Source: Candidatus Saccharibacteria bacterium CG10_big_fil_rev_8_21_14_0_10_47_8 (GTDB taxonomy: Bacteria; Patescibacteriota; Saccharimonadia; Saccharimonadales; UBA10212). Taken from it: 24,370 nucleotides of DNA. This document shows, piece after piece, positions 7,210-15,094 of this stretch (the stretch's first letter is position 1; each line of letters opens with the position of its first letter). The notes under the pieces were generated by a model that was not told the DNA's origin, ran no database searches, and was given only the letters and a program-made list of their open reading frames with translations. Both the position numbers and the translations under genes were made by a program. The stretch spans positions 1,361 to 25,730 of the forward strand of contig PFEG01000015.1 in NCBI GenBank assembly GCA_002793885.1, written 5' to 3'.

Positions 7210-7839
7210 ATGCCCAAAAACAAAACCATCACCACCGATGATAAGCCGGGCCGGACACTGTCTAGGGTTTTGCCTTGGTTACTACTTATCGGTGGAATTA
7301 TCGCCATGGCGGCCTCTTTGGGTTTAAGTATTGAGGTGTTCAATAGGCTGAAAAATCCAAGCTACGTTCCCATTTGTAACTTAAACCCGGTCCTCAGTTG
7401 CACTAGCGTCGCCGACAGCATCCAGTCCGAGATTTTCGGTTTTCCTAATTATTACATAGGGATAGCCGGCTTTGCATCGCTGGCTACAATCGGTTTAGCG
7501 CTTTTAGCCGGCGCTAAATTTAAACGCTGGTTCTGGATAGCTCTAGAAGGTGGCTTATTATTCGGTATCAGCTTTGTCGTTTGGCTGCAATTTGAGTCTT
7601 TTTACAGGATTGGGGCGTTGTGTATTTTCTGTATGGTTGTCTGGGCTATGACAATTCCGATATTTTGGTACACGACACTTCATGTGCTGCACGAAGGGCA
7701 TATCAAAACTCCCGTTCGGCTAAAAAACATTGTGGCATTTGCCACTCATCACCACGGCGATATCCTACTGCTTTGGTTTTTAATAATTATCGGCTTGATA
7801 ATTAAGCGTTTTTGGTACTACTGGAGTACCTTGTTTTAA
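7210..7839 (+). CDS. VKOR-family thiol oxidoreductase
   Basis: Vitamin K epoxide reductase family membrane protein, which in bacteria passes electrons from DsbA-like proteins to quinone and so drives disulfide formation outside the membrane. The 209-residue product has four or five helices. The family cysteines are present: loop pair Cys56 and Cys64 (CNLNPVLSC) and the quinone-proximal Cys138-x-x-Cys141 (CIFC). FPNYYIGIAGF also fits the family. There is no fused thioredoxin domain, and no separate DsbA-like partner lies in the window. The start is taken at ATG 7210 and not at the TTG just before it. It is divergent from the envelope operon and ends 12 nt from the convergent PAP2 gene. Confidence 0.88.
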   Translation: MPKNKTITTDDKPGRTLSRVLPWLLLIGGIIAMAASLGLSIEVFNRLKNPSYVPICNLNPVLSCTSVADSIQSEIFGFPNYYIGIAGFASLATIGLALLAGAKFKRWFWIALEGGLLFGISFVVWLQFESFYRIGALCIFCMVVWAMTIPIFWYTTLHVLHEGHIKTPVRLKNIVAFATHHHGDILLLWFLIIIGLIIKRFWYYWSTLF

Positions 7840-7851
7840 AGATCCTTTTAA

Positions 7852-8757
7852 TCAGTTTTTGGAGGCTGACATTATATATGGAGTCGTTTTATAAGCGGCC
7901 AGAGCATAAACAATGCCCAGGATAATGTCAAAGCCATAGTGCTCCGCCTGGTAAACCGTGCCAACATAAATCAGTAATGGGTAAATCGCCGCTGCTGCGG
8001 CCCAACGCCTTCCATAAAGTTTATAAACAAAAACCACTAGGAGTGTCGCCCAGGCAGCGTGTAGAGAAGGCACCGCTGCCACCGGGTTTGGCGATATATT
8101 ATTATAAAAAGAGGGGAAATCTTGTAGACCTAGCGCAGCCCACACATGACTCGAAACCCGGGTAATCGGCTCTATGTAGTGGTTTTGAGATGCTAGCCAC
8201 GGTGGGGCAGCCGGAAACGCCAAGTAAGTTAAAAATGCCGCAAAAGCTGTCACTACGTAAGTGCTGACGAACCGCCAATAGTGTTTTTCGCGAGTCTTCC
8301 AAACCAGTACTGCAAGGGCTATCGGGATGATAAAGTGCAGCATATAGGCCAGATAAAAAATAAAGTCGTACCAGCTGACTTGGCTATGCCACAGTAGGTC
8401 CTGCAAATAAACGGTAGGCAAGCCACTAAACAGAATTCGGTCCATATGAGGCGCAAAGCTATAATCAACATGGCCATTAAGGTGATCCGCAACGCTCCTA
8501 AAAGATTCGTAGGTAAGCAATATGACAACAAAAGGCAGTAGCCGCTTAAGCATCTGCAGAGCATCAGAAAACATCATAAAAACAAAGGTCAGAAAGATTA
8601 TCAACTTATCGGGCGTCGGGAAACTAGGCGTTAATACAAATGCAACGATACACGCCAAGGTACCGATAGCTCCGACAATCTGCAGACCGTGCGGTTTAAT
8701 TTTTATCACTGGCAATAATTGTAACTCATTATAGTTTCGCGATATGCGTGCGGCCAT
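7852..8757 (-). CDS. PAP2-superfamily membrane phosphatase, inositolphosphotransferase-like
   Basis: Polytopic protein of 301 residues with about six or seven membrane helices. The PAP2 active site appears as VPSLHAAW (motif C2, with the catalytic acid His) and AEHYGFD (motif C3, nucleophile His and its Asp partner). AFPAAPPW upstream is typical of the PAP2_3 group that includes inositol phosphorylceramide synthases. Members remove or transfer phosphate on isoprenyl or diacyl lipids, such as undecaprenyl pyrophosphate. Substrate is not evident. The ATG at 8755-8757 lies 36 nt from the divergent response-regulator start, so the two share a short promoter region. Confidence 0.85.
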   Translation of the reverse strand: MAARISRNYNELQLLPVIKIKPHGLQIVGAIGTLACIVAFVLTPSFPTPDKLIIFLTFVFMMFSDALQMLKRLLPFVVILLTYESFRSVADHLNGHVDYSFAPHMDRILFSGLPTVYLQDLLWHSQVSWYDFIFYLAYMLHFIIPIALAVLVWKTREKHYWRFVSTYVVTAFAAFLTYLAFPAAPPWLASQNHYIEPITRVSSHVWAALGLQDFPSFYNNISPNPVAAVPSLHAAWATLLVVFVYKLYGRRWAAAAAIYPLLIYVGTVYQAEHYGFDIILGIVYALAAYKTTPYIMSASKN

Positions 8758-8781
8758 TAAGCCATTTCTCAGCTAAAAGCG

Positions 8782-8787
8782 TAAAAT
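8782..8787 (+). promoter_or_regulatory. -10 element of the two-component operon
   Basis: TAAAAT ends 6 nt before the ATG of the response regulator, again predicting a leaderless or nearly leaderless message. There is no TGn extension and no good -35. Confidence 0.4.
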
Positions 8788-8793
8788 GAACGT

Positions 8794-9468
8794 ATGAGGA
8801 TTCTAGTGATTGAGGATGAGCACAAAATCGCAGCTGCCATCAGACAGGGCTTAACTCAGGAAAAGTATGCTGTTGATGTAGAATATGACGCTGATAGTGG
8901 GCTGGGCGCCGCTCTAAATGAAGGTTATGACGTTGTTATAATCGACCGCATGCTGCCGGGTTCTATGGAGGGACTAGATATCTGCAGAGAAGTCCGCAAA
9001 GCGGGCATCCATACACCTATCATCATACTGAGCGCTAAAGACCAAACCCGCGACCGAGTTAATGGCTTAAACGCCGGCGCCGACGATTATCTTATTAAAC
9101 CATTCTCTTTCGAGGAACTGCTGGCCCGTATTAGAGCTTTGTTGCGCCGACCCCAAGACACTCAAGGTAACACCTTAAAAGTAGCTGACTTGACACTTGA
9201 TACACTCAATTATAACGTCCGGCGGGGACAACGGCCGATAAAGGTATCCGCCAAAGAGTTCGCGCTTTTAGAGTACATGATGCGTAATTCCGGCCGGGTG
9301 CTTAGCAAGGAAAATATAATTTCCCATGTCTGGGATTTTGACGCCGATATCTTGCCCAACACCGTTGAAGTATATGTGGGTTATCTGAGAAACAAGATAG
9401 ACAAGCCCTTTAGGGGGCCGGATTTAATCCGTACTTTACGCGGTTTCGGATACCGGATGGGAAACTAA
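8794..9468 (+). CDS. OmpR/PhoB-family response regulator
   Basis: DNA-binding response regulator of 224 residues. The receiver domain (1-115) has the acidic pair in VIEDE, the phosphate-accepting Asp51 in IIDRMLPG, the switch Ser80 in LSAKD, and Lys102 in YLIKPF. The C-terminal winged-helix domain (about 127-224) shows the family signatures KEFALLEYMM, VLSKENIISHVW, NTVEVYVGYLRNKID and IRTLRGFGYRM. The kinase gene follows after 9 nt. Targets are unknown; the convergent cytochrome bd genes beyond the kinase and the divergent PAP2 gene are the nearest candidates. Confidence 0.95.
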   Translation: MRILVIEDEHKIAAAIRQGLTQEKYAVDVEYDADSGLGAALNEGYDVVIIDRMLPGSMEGLDICREVRKAGIHTPIIILSAKDQTRDRVNGLNAGADDYLIKPFSFEELLARIRALLRRPQDTQGNTLKVADLTLDTLNYNVRRGQRPIKVSAKEFALLEYMMRNSGRVLSKENIISHVWDFDADILPNTVEVYVGYLRNKIDKPFRGPDLIRTLRGFGYRMGN

Positions 9469-9477
9469 TTTAGGAAT

Positions 9478-10476
9478 ATGTTTCGCGGTGTCGCACTAAA
9501 ATTAACGCTTTGGTATCTGGCCATTATCATGGCCTTAAGTATCGGCTGCAGCGTAGCTCTTTATCATGTGTCCAGGAATGATCTAGCTCGCAATAATCGC
9601 CGCCAAGCCACGTTTTTTAATGGTTTTTTAGGCCCGACAGATTTTAACGATTATAACCATTTGAGAAAGACCCAATTAGACGAAGACCTGGGGCATCTAA
9701 GAGCCAATCTGATTTTATTCAACTTTTTGGTACTAGTCGGGGGTGGGGCAGCCAGCTATGTGCTGGCTCGCCGGACTCTAAAGCCGATAGAAGATTCACT
9801 AGAAGCCCAAACCCGCTTTACCGCTGATGCCTCGCACGAGCTCCGGACACCTCTTACAGCCATGCAGACCGAGATTGAGGTAGCTCTTCGTGACAGAGCT
9901 ATAACCAAAAACCAAGCTATCAAACTGCTGGTTAGCAATCTTGAGGAGGTGGCCAAACTTAAGGCGCTTTCCGATGGGTTGCTTAAACTAGCTTCCGAAA
10001 ATAGCGATGGCATGATTCGTGAATCGATTGCCGTCAATGAAATTGTAGCCGAAGCCGTAACCCGGTACAGCAAAACCGCAACTGCAAGAAAAATAACCCT
10101 CAAGCAAGGTCTTAAAAACCTGAGTGTCGAAGGCGACAGGCAGAGTCTGGTTGAGCTTATTGGCATCCTATTGGATAACGCCATCAAATATAGCCCCGCT
10201 GGCAGCGAGATCAAAATAACAACAGCCAAAAAAGACAAGCAAGTACTCATTAGTATTGCCGATCAGGGGCAGGGCATAAAGGCCTCCGACCTACCGCACA
10301 TTTTTGACAGATTTTATAGAGCCGATGCTTCGCGCAATAAAGAGCAAGCCAACGGCTATGGTTTGGGACTGGCTATAGCTAAAAAAATTGCCAAGTTACA
10401 CCATAGCACAATAGAAGTCAAAAGTGCCGTCGGCAAAGGCTCGGTATTTACGGTCACAATTCCTGTTTCTCGTTAA
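9478..10476 (+). CDS. Sensor histidine kinase
   Basis: Membrane kinase partner of the preceding regulator, 332 residues. Two membrane helices (about 8-30 and 78-96) enclose a very small extracytoplasmic region of about 45 residues. HisKA has the phospho-accepting His120 in DASHELRTPL. The HATPase domain carries the N box LLDNAIKYSP, the G1 box IADQGQGI, the F box IFDRFYRAD and the G2 box GYGLGLAIAKKI. No HAMP or PAS domain is clear, so sensing probably occurs in or near the membrane. A weak AGGA precedes the ATG. It ends 19 nt from the convergent cydB stop. Confidence 0.95.
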   Translation: MFRGVALKLTLWYLAIIMALSIGCSVALYHVSRNDLARNNRRQATFFNGFLGPTDFNDYNHLRKTQLDEDLGHLRANLILFNFLVLVGGGAASYVLARRTLKPIEDSLEAQTRFTADASHELRTPLTAMQTEIEVALRDRAITKNQAIKLLVSNLEEVAKLKALSDGLLKLASENSDGMIRESIAVNEIVAEAVTRYSKTATARKITLKQGLKNLSVEGDRQSLVELIGILLDNAIKYSPAGSEIKITTAKKDKQVLISIADQGQGIKASDLPHIFDRFYRADASRNKEQANGYGLGLAIAKKIAKLHHSTIEVKSAVGKGSVFTVTIPVSR

Positions 10477-10495
10477 CAACTATGCTGTACTTTTA

Positions 10496-11419
10496 TTAGC
10501 GGCGCTTGTCCAAAGCAGGCATTTTAAGTAGTTTGGCGAAAACGTAAAAACCAACACCAACTAGCGGAAGTGCAGCAACAAGTCCAGTTAGTACCACAAG
10601 GGCGTAAGCCTGGGCGCCAAAGGCATCGTCTAGACTTAGCTTTCCGGCAACCAAGTACGGGTGGATGGAAAGGATCAGGCTAAGCGGCGCGAAAAAACTA
10701 ATAGCCACGGCGTAATAACGTACCCAGGATCTAGTTTTTCGCGCGTCATTTATTGCTGTTGCCAACAGCAGTAAACCGCTAACTAGTACGAATACCGCCA
10801 ACGGAGACGGGGCGCGTAAGTCGCCGCCAACGTTAGCCAGTTGTCGAGGCACGGCGAAGCATAGAACTAGCAACCACCCGGCAAATAAGTTACTAATTAA
10901 GCCACGCCGGGTGCTATTAAACGCCAGGCCGATACTAAGCAGGCCAAGAAAGCCCGCCAACATTAGCAGCCATCCGGTAGCCGACTGCCAGAAAGTCTGG
11001 CCGGTTAACAGATATGCCCCGGCGCCAGTAAAGCTAAGTGGTATGGCAAGATTACTCAGCAAAAAAAGCGCCTTAACCGAATTACTAACTTGGCTTTTTG
11101 ATTGATAAAAAATATAAAGCGCCAGGCAGGCTCTGGTTAGTAAAGCAATGAACCCCACCGACAAGGTGGACAAAACGGCGCTGCTAACCTCTTTTAGACC
11201 GTTGCTAAATAACACCGCGAAACCAATAAAGCCAAATACTAAAAAGACGTTGGTTACTTCCCACAACGGAGTAAACGCCAGTTTTTTGCGATTTTTAGGA
11301 GGCCCACCAAGCTTTGGCCAGAGCATAGTCAAAGCAATGCCACTTTCCACGGCGCAAAATACTCCGTAAACTCCAAATAAAACGGACACTATGACCAAAG
11401 AAGCGTCAGCAAAATTCAT
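10496..11419 (-). CDS. cydB: Cytochrome bd-type quinol oxidase subunit II
   Basis: Subunit II of cytochrome bd, an integral membrane partner of CydA. The 307-residue product has about eight hydrophobic helices, and FTPLWEVTNVFLVFGF (about 50-65) is the divergent counterpart of the PVWDGNEVWL segment of classical CydB. The start ATG overlaps the cydA stop by one base (TAATG), so the two are translated together. The sequence is divergent and CydB would be hard to call on its own; the adjacency to a clear cydA carries much of the weight. No small CydX-like gene is seen after it. Confidence 0.85.
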   Translation of the reverse strand: MNFADASLVIVSVLFGVYGVFCAVESGIALTMLWPKLGGPPKNRKKLAFTPLWEVTNVFLVFGFIGFAVLFSNGLKEVSSAVLSTLSVGFIALLTRACLALYIFYQSKSQVSNSVKALFLLSNLAIPLSFTGAGAYLLTGQTFWQSATGWLLMLAGFLGLLSIGLAFNSTRRGLISNLFAGWLLVLCFAVPRQLANVGGDLRAPSPLAVFVLVSGLLLLATAINDARKTRSWVRYYAVAISFFAPLSLILSIHPYLVAGKLSLDDAFGAQAYALVVLTGLVAALPLVGVGFYVFAKLLKMPALDKRR

Positions 11420-12726
11420 TATTTAAGGGCCTCCGTAGGCTTAACTGTTTTTTTAAGACCAACAATCGTCAGGACAAAGAGCACAAGGTAAAACAGCGGG
11501 AAGACGTAAGCAAAATGGATGGCTACTTTTGAGCTAGTAGCAGCCTCGGTGGTCCGCATAATACCTTTAATGACGTACGGCTGGCGACCAAATTCGGTAA
11601 GCATCCAGCCTAGCTCCACGGCGACAAGTCCTAAAACGCCGCAGGCAATTATAGCTATAAGCAGCGGCTTTGAAGCAGCCCAAGACGGCCTCCACTTGTT
11701 AGCGGCGACATAGGCCAGCGTCACCACAATAGCCAGGCTACCAATCGCCACCATACCATCAAAAAAGTAATGGACAACCAGCGGCGGGCGATCTTTAGAC
11801 GGGGCGCTATCTAAGCCCTTGACTTGGCCGTGAATATCGCCGGTTGCCAACCAACTCAGCAAGTTAGGTACAGTTATGGCGTATTTTATATGATCACCAT
11901 CAACCACACCGCCAACTAGTAAAGGTACACTATTGCTGGTTGTCTGCAGGCCTTCGGCAGCTGCTAATTTTAGTGGTTCATTTTTTGCCAAAAACTTGCC
12001 TGAACGGTCCCCCGTGAAGCCAACCAAAAGGGCAAACACCAAAGCAACGGCCGCCAGACTGGCCACCAGCTTAAGCACTCGGGCTTTTAGTTTGGGCTCG
12101 AGCTTGTGACGCAGCACTATCCAAGCATAAACCGCCGCTAAAACTAAAGAAGCAGCTAGCATATAGGCTAGGATGGAGTGGCTAGTTTCGGTACCGACCG
12201 CCGGATTAAAAATAGCTTGGTGGGTATTAATATTTATTGGTTCGCCTTGGGCATTGAGATTAAAGCCCTGAGGTGTATTCATCCAGGCGTTAACCGTAGT
12301 TATAAAATAAGCCGAAGTTAAAGAACCTAGTACAATTGGTAGGCTGCATAGCCAGTGTTGCCATGGTTTAAAGCGATTCCAGCTCAACATATAAACGCTC
12401 AGAAAAAGCGCTTCAATCAAAAATGCAAAACCTTCCAACGCAAAGGCCACACCCACCACTTGACCGGCTAGCGCCATAAAGGTCGGCCAAAGCAGGCTAA
12501 ACTGTAGGCCTACAATAGTACCCGATACCGCACCGGCTATAAAAAGAATTACTAGCGCCTTGCTCCAGGTATGGGCCAGCTTGATGGCTCTGGGACGTTT
12601 TTTAACTAAACCGTAAAGCTCAGTAGCCGAAATTATGAGCGGCAGAGCTACCCCAAACGTTATAAATAAAAGGTGAAAGGCCAGCGTGTCGGCTATTAAG
12701 CTCCGGGCAGCAACTACAACATCCAT
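11419..12726 (-). CDS. cydA: Cytochrome bd-type quinol oxidase subunit I
   Basis: Catalytic subunit that oxidises quinol and reduces oxygen to water, with net charge separation across the membrane. Of 435 residues, key ones are visible: His18 (axial ligand, E. coli His19), Glu98 and Glu105 in ALEGFAFLIEALF, His183 in TETSHS and Met325 in FDGMVAIG (heme b558 ligands), Lys253/Glu258 in EPLKLAAAEG (quinol-binding loop), and the GW-x3-E-x-GRQPY segment. The Q loop is short, as in CioA-type enzymes. The two Glu are 7 apart against 8 in E. coli CydA, placing this in another subfamily. It lies 33 nt after the FAD dehydrogenase gene, in a probable operon. Confidence 0.94.
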   Translation of the reverse strand: MDVVVAARSLIADTLAFHLLFITFGVALPLIISATELYGLVKKRPRAIKLAHTWSKALVILFIAGAVSGTIVGLQFSLLWPTFMALAGQVVGVAFALEGFAFLIEALFLSVYMLSWNRFKPWQHWLCSLPIVLGSLTSAYFITTVNAWMNTPQGFNLNAQGEPININTHQAIFNPAVGTETSHSILAYMLAASLVLAAVYAWIVLRHKLEPKLKARVLKLVASLAAVALVFALLVGFTGDRSGKFLAKNEPLKLAAAEGLQTTSNSVPLLVGGVVDGDHIKYAITVPNLLSWLATGDIHGQVKGLDSAPSKDRPPLVVHYFFDGMVAIGSLAIVVTLAYVAANKWRPSWAASKPLLIAIIACGVLGLVAVELGWMLTEFGRQPYVIKGIMRTTEAATSSKVAIHFAYVFPLFYLVLFVLTIVGLKKTVKPTEALK

Positions 12727-12737
12727 ACCTAAGCTTA

Positions 12738-12743
12738 AGTATA
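12738..12743 (-). promoter_or_regulatory. Possible internal -10 element before cydA
   Basis: TATACT on the minus strand in the 33-nt gap, 11 nt before the cydA ATG. No good Shine-Dalgarno site is present, so a short-leader cydAB message in addition to the operon transcript is possible. Confidence 0.35.
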
Positions 12744-12759
12744 TCCCAAATTTTCGCTG

Positions 12760-14412
12760 CTAAAAGCGTTGGCGAACATGGGACATCGAAAACTCCCAAT
12801 CGGCGTCGGTCTTTTTATGCGGGTTAAAAATATTGCTCGGGTCAAAGATGTGTTTGGTTTTACGGAACAAGTCGGTAATTTCCTTGCCGTACATCTGCTG
12901 CAACCACGGCCCGCGGATCATTCCGTCGTTATGCTCGCCGCTTAAACTGCCGCCGTAGCTTAGCACCAGTTCGTTAACTTCTTTCATGGCTGGCGCAAGT
13001 TTAGCTCGTTCTTTAGGATCCTCAATTTTCATAAGCGGAATAACGTGAAAATTACCGTCGCCCATGTGCCCAGCAACGGTGGCCATCAACTTATACTTTT
13101 TAATAATCGCCTGCAGACGAGGCAAGAATTCTACCAAGTGCGGCGGGGGTACAACCAAATCGTCTATAAATGGGGCGGTGTGCTTATCTTTAACTTTTTT
13201 ACGTAGCAGGTTAAAACTTTCGCGGCGCATAATCCGGAATTTCCAGGCTTTGGCTTCGGTAGCATCTTCTTCCATGGCCTCCAGTTTATAGGACTGTAAG
13301 ATTTGGCGCATATTATGTACTTTAGCACTTACTTCTTCGGGGGTCTGACCGGTAAACTCAATCAGTAGCACCATTTTGGGGATACCCCTAAATAGCAACA
13401 GGGCATCGGGTAGCAGTTGCCAGCCCAACTTAATAAGGCCTTTCCAGCCAATAGTCTTACGAAAATACGGGAAGAATTTTATGGACAACTTCAGCGTGTA
13501 ATTATCAAATGACTCAAAACTAGCGGGCTTTTGGGTCAGTACTACATTGACGATTTCACCCAGATTATCGATGTTTTTCATAAATGCTACCAACACGCCG
13601 GAGTGTGGTTTATTGGGGACCAGGCTGAACTGGATATCAGAAATAAGCCCTAGTGTGCCCTGTGAGCCGGTAAACAGTTTCGTCAGGTCAAAAACTCCTG
13701 CCTCGCGGTCCCAAACGTCCCAAAGATTGTAGCCGGTTGAGTTTTTACTTACATGCGGTTTGGCGGCTTTGATTTTGTCGTAGTTACTGTCTAGAAGCTC
13801 GAATATTTGGCGGTAAATTTCACCCTCAAAACCCTTAAGAGCCTTTTTGCGCGCCAGCTCTTTTTTGTCTAAGGGTTTTAAGACATACGGGTTACCATCA
13901 CTTAAAACAACGTTTAGTTGTCTCACAAAATTTTCGGTTTTGCCAAATTCCAGTGATTTTTCGCCGCCAGCGTTATTGGCTACCATGCCGCCCAGCGTAG
14001 CCAGCTCTCTGGAGGCCGGAAAGCTGGGCAGCAAAGCCTTGTGTTTTAGGGTAACTTTCTCAAAGTCTCGGTAAAATACCCCTGGCTGAGTTTGGATTTT
14101 AAGATTTTTAACCTCTCCCAATCCAGTAAAATGGCGATTAAAATCAACCACTACGGAGTCGCCGATGGCACCGCCGGACATACAGGTACCAGCGCTTCGC
14201 GCTGTCAGATTCAATGACGGCATATACTTGCGGCACTGGTTAACTGTCGCCACCAGCCACTGTAAATCATCTTCATCCTTGGGATAAACAACCACCTGGG
14301 GCTTAAGCTCGAACAATGAAGCATCATGGCTGTAAGCATCAAGCGTCGCGTCGCTGCTATCAACTTCGCCCTCAAAGCCCGCCTGAGCTAGGCTGCCTAT
14401 GAACTGTTCCAT
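12760..14412 (-). CDS. FAD-linked 2-hydroxyacid dehydrogenase (D-lactate dehydrogenase/GlcD-like)
   Basis: Flavoprotein of 550 residues. The N-terminal PCMH FAD-binding domain contains SAGTCMSGGAIGDSVVVDF (about 73-91), PSFPASRELATLGGMVANNAGG and the STGYNLW and GSQGTLGLI segments. The C-terminal FAD-oxidase domain has GHMGDGNFHVIP and SGEHNDGMIRGPW, active-site histidine motifs of the GlcD/DLD family. The SGEHNDG form is most like the large FAD/FeS oxidoreductases such as YdiJ, but the protein stops after the FAD part with no cysteine-rich FeS domain. The likely role is oxidation of D-lactate or a related 2-hydroxyacid with electrons going to quinone, and then to the CydAB encoded just downstream; substrate and acceptor are inferred. 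Confidence 0.87.
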   Translation of the reverse strand: MEQFIGSLAQAGFEGEVDSSDATLDAYSHDASLFELKPQVVVYPKDEDDLQWLVATVNQCRKYMPSLNLTARSAGTCMSGGAIGDSVVVDFNRHFTGLGEVKNLKIQTQPGVFYRDFEKVTLKHKALLPSFPASRELATLGGMVANNAGGEKSLEFGKTENFVRQLNVVLSDGNPYVLKPLDKKELARKKALKGFEGEIYRQIFELLDSNYDKIKAAKPHVSKNSTGYNLWDVWDREAGVFDLTKLFTGSQGTLGLISDIQFSLVPNKPHSGVLVAFMKNIDNLGEIVNVVLTQKPASFESFDNYTLKLSIKFFPYFRKTIGWKGLIKLGWQLLPDALLLFRGIPKMVLLIEFTGQTPEEVSAKVHNMRQILQSYKLEAMEEDATEAKAWKFRIMRRESFNLLRKKVKDKHTAPFIDDLVVPPPHLVEFLPRLQAIIKKYKLMATVAGHMGDGNFHVIPLMKIEDPKERAKLAPAMKEVNELVLSYGGSLSGEHNDGMIRGPWLQQMYGKEITDLFRKTKHIFDPSNIFNPHKKTDADWEFSMSHVRQRF

Positions 14413-14479
14413 TACCTTTTAGCTTACTGTAGCCAGGCTCTAACACGCAAGCCGGAGTAACCCTGATCGCATCAAAAAA

Positions 14480-15022
14480 CTAAGCGGAAGTATCGGTTGG
14501 CTGAGGAGTAGCTGATTTGTGCCCGGTGTATTGATCCCGAGTTTGGAACAAGAAGTAAAGCACTACGGCGCTGACCACCAGTTGCATGACCAGCGAGCCA
14601 ACACCACCATAATCATTGAAGGCCGACACTACACCGTAAACACCATTTAGCAGGGCGCTATAAAACAATAGATTCCAGCCGCGCTTAGCCCGGTTCTTCA
14701 GACCAGAGAAAGCCATTAGTAAAATCACTGCGTCTAGCAGCAAAATGACGAAGCTAACCCAGTAAAACACGTTTAGATGGGCTACTTTGCCAACCGCATC
14801 GCCGCCAAACGCCTGCGATAGCGAGTTAGCATAATCCACGAATTGGTTAACAGTGTGTCCCCAGTGCCAGAGCCCCCAGGCCGCCCATACCTGCAGGATG
14901 CCAAAAATTAGCGCCAGCCATGGCCATACCTTAACAAGTGACTTTTTAGCATCGTTACCCAGCTTTGGCGTACCCTTATAAACTCCCGCTAGCCCGTTTT
15001 CCAGATCGTTTAGCATACCCAT
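14480..15022 (-). CDS. Four-helix membrane protein of unknown function
   Basis: The product has 180 residues with a soluble N-terminus, four membrane helices (about 33-52, 84-103, 112-133, 140-160) and a polar tail. The start of helix one, VKVWPWLALIFGIL, and the spacing of helices recall a small membrane protein family common in Patescibacteria genomes, but I know no function for it. The ATG at 15020-15022 follows AGGAGGGG (15027-15034) and a good TTGCAC-17-TATGCT promoter, so it is well expressed by the look of its signals. It is divergent from thyA and 67 nt upstream of the dehydrogenase-cydAB genes on the same strand. Confidence 0.8.
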   Translation of the reverse strand: MGMLNDLENGLAGVYKGTPKLGNDAKKSLVKVWPWLALIFGILQVWAAWGLWHWGHTVNQFVDYANSLSQAFGGDAVGKVAHLNVFYWVSFVILLLDAVILLMAFSGLKNRAKRGWNLLFYSALLNGVYGVVSAFNDYGGVGSLVMQLVVSAVVLYFLFQTRDQYTGHKSATPQPTDTSA

Positions 15023-15048
15023 CTCGCCCCTCCTAGATTAATGCTTTC

Positions 15049-15077
15049 AGCATAGTCTAAGAATCCCCGAGGTGCAA
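15049..15077 (-). promoter_or_regulatory. Sigma70-type promoter of the four-helix membrane protein
   Basis: Minus strand TTGCAC (15072-15077), 17-nt spacer, TATGCT (15049-15054), followed by an AGGAGGGG ribosome-binding site. Its -35 box abuts the extended -10 of the divergent thyA promoter, so the two promoters likely interfere or are coregulated. Confidence 0.65.
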
Positions 15078-15079
15078 CA

Positions 15080-15088
15080 TGATAATAT
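15080..15088 (+). promoter_or_regulatory. Extended -10 element of thyA
   Basis: TGATAATAT (TGn plus TAATAT) ends 6 nt before the GTG start of thyA; there is no Shine-Dalgarno site in between. A leaderless GTG-starting message is predicted. Confidence 0.6.
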
Positions 15089-15094
15089 AAAGTT

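Noticed and set aside
7152..7343. 63-aa reading frame on the minus strand with a hydrophobic C-terminus
   Set aside because: It is antisense to the VKOR-family gene, would begin inside it and has no ribosome-binding site; the VKOR frame has clear family motifs.
9756..10250. 164-aa reading frame on the minus strand
   Set aside because: It is entirely antisense to the histidine kinase HisKA/HATPase region, Ser/Leu-rich as expected for a shadow frame.
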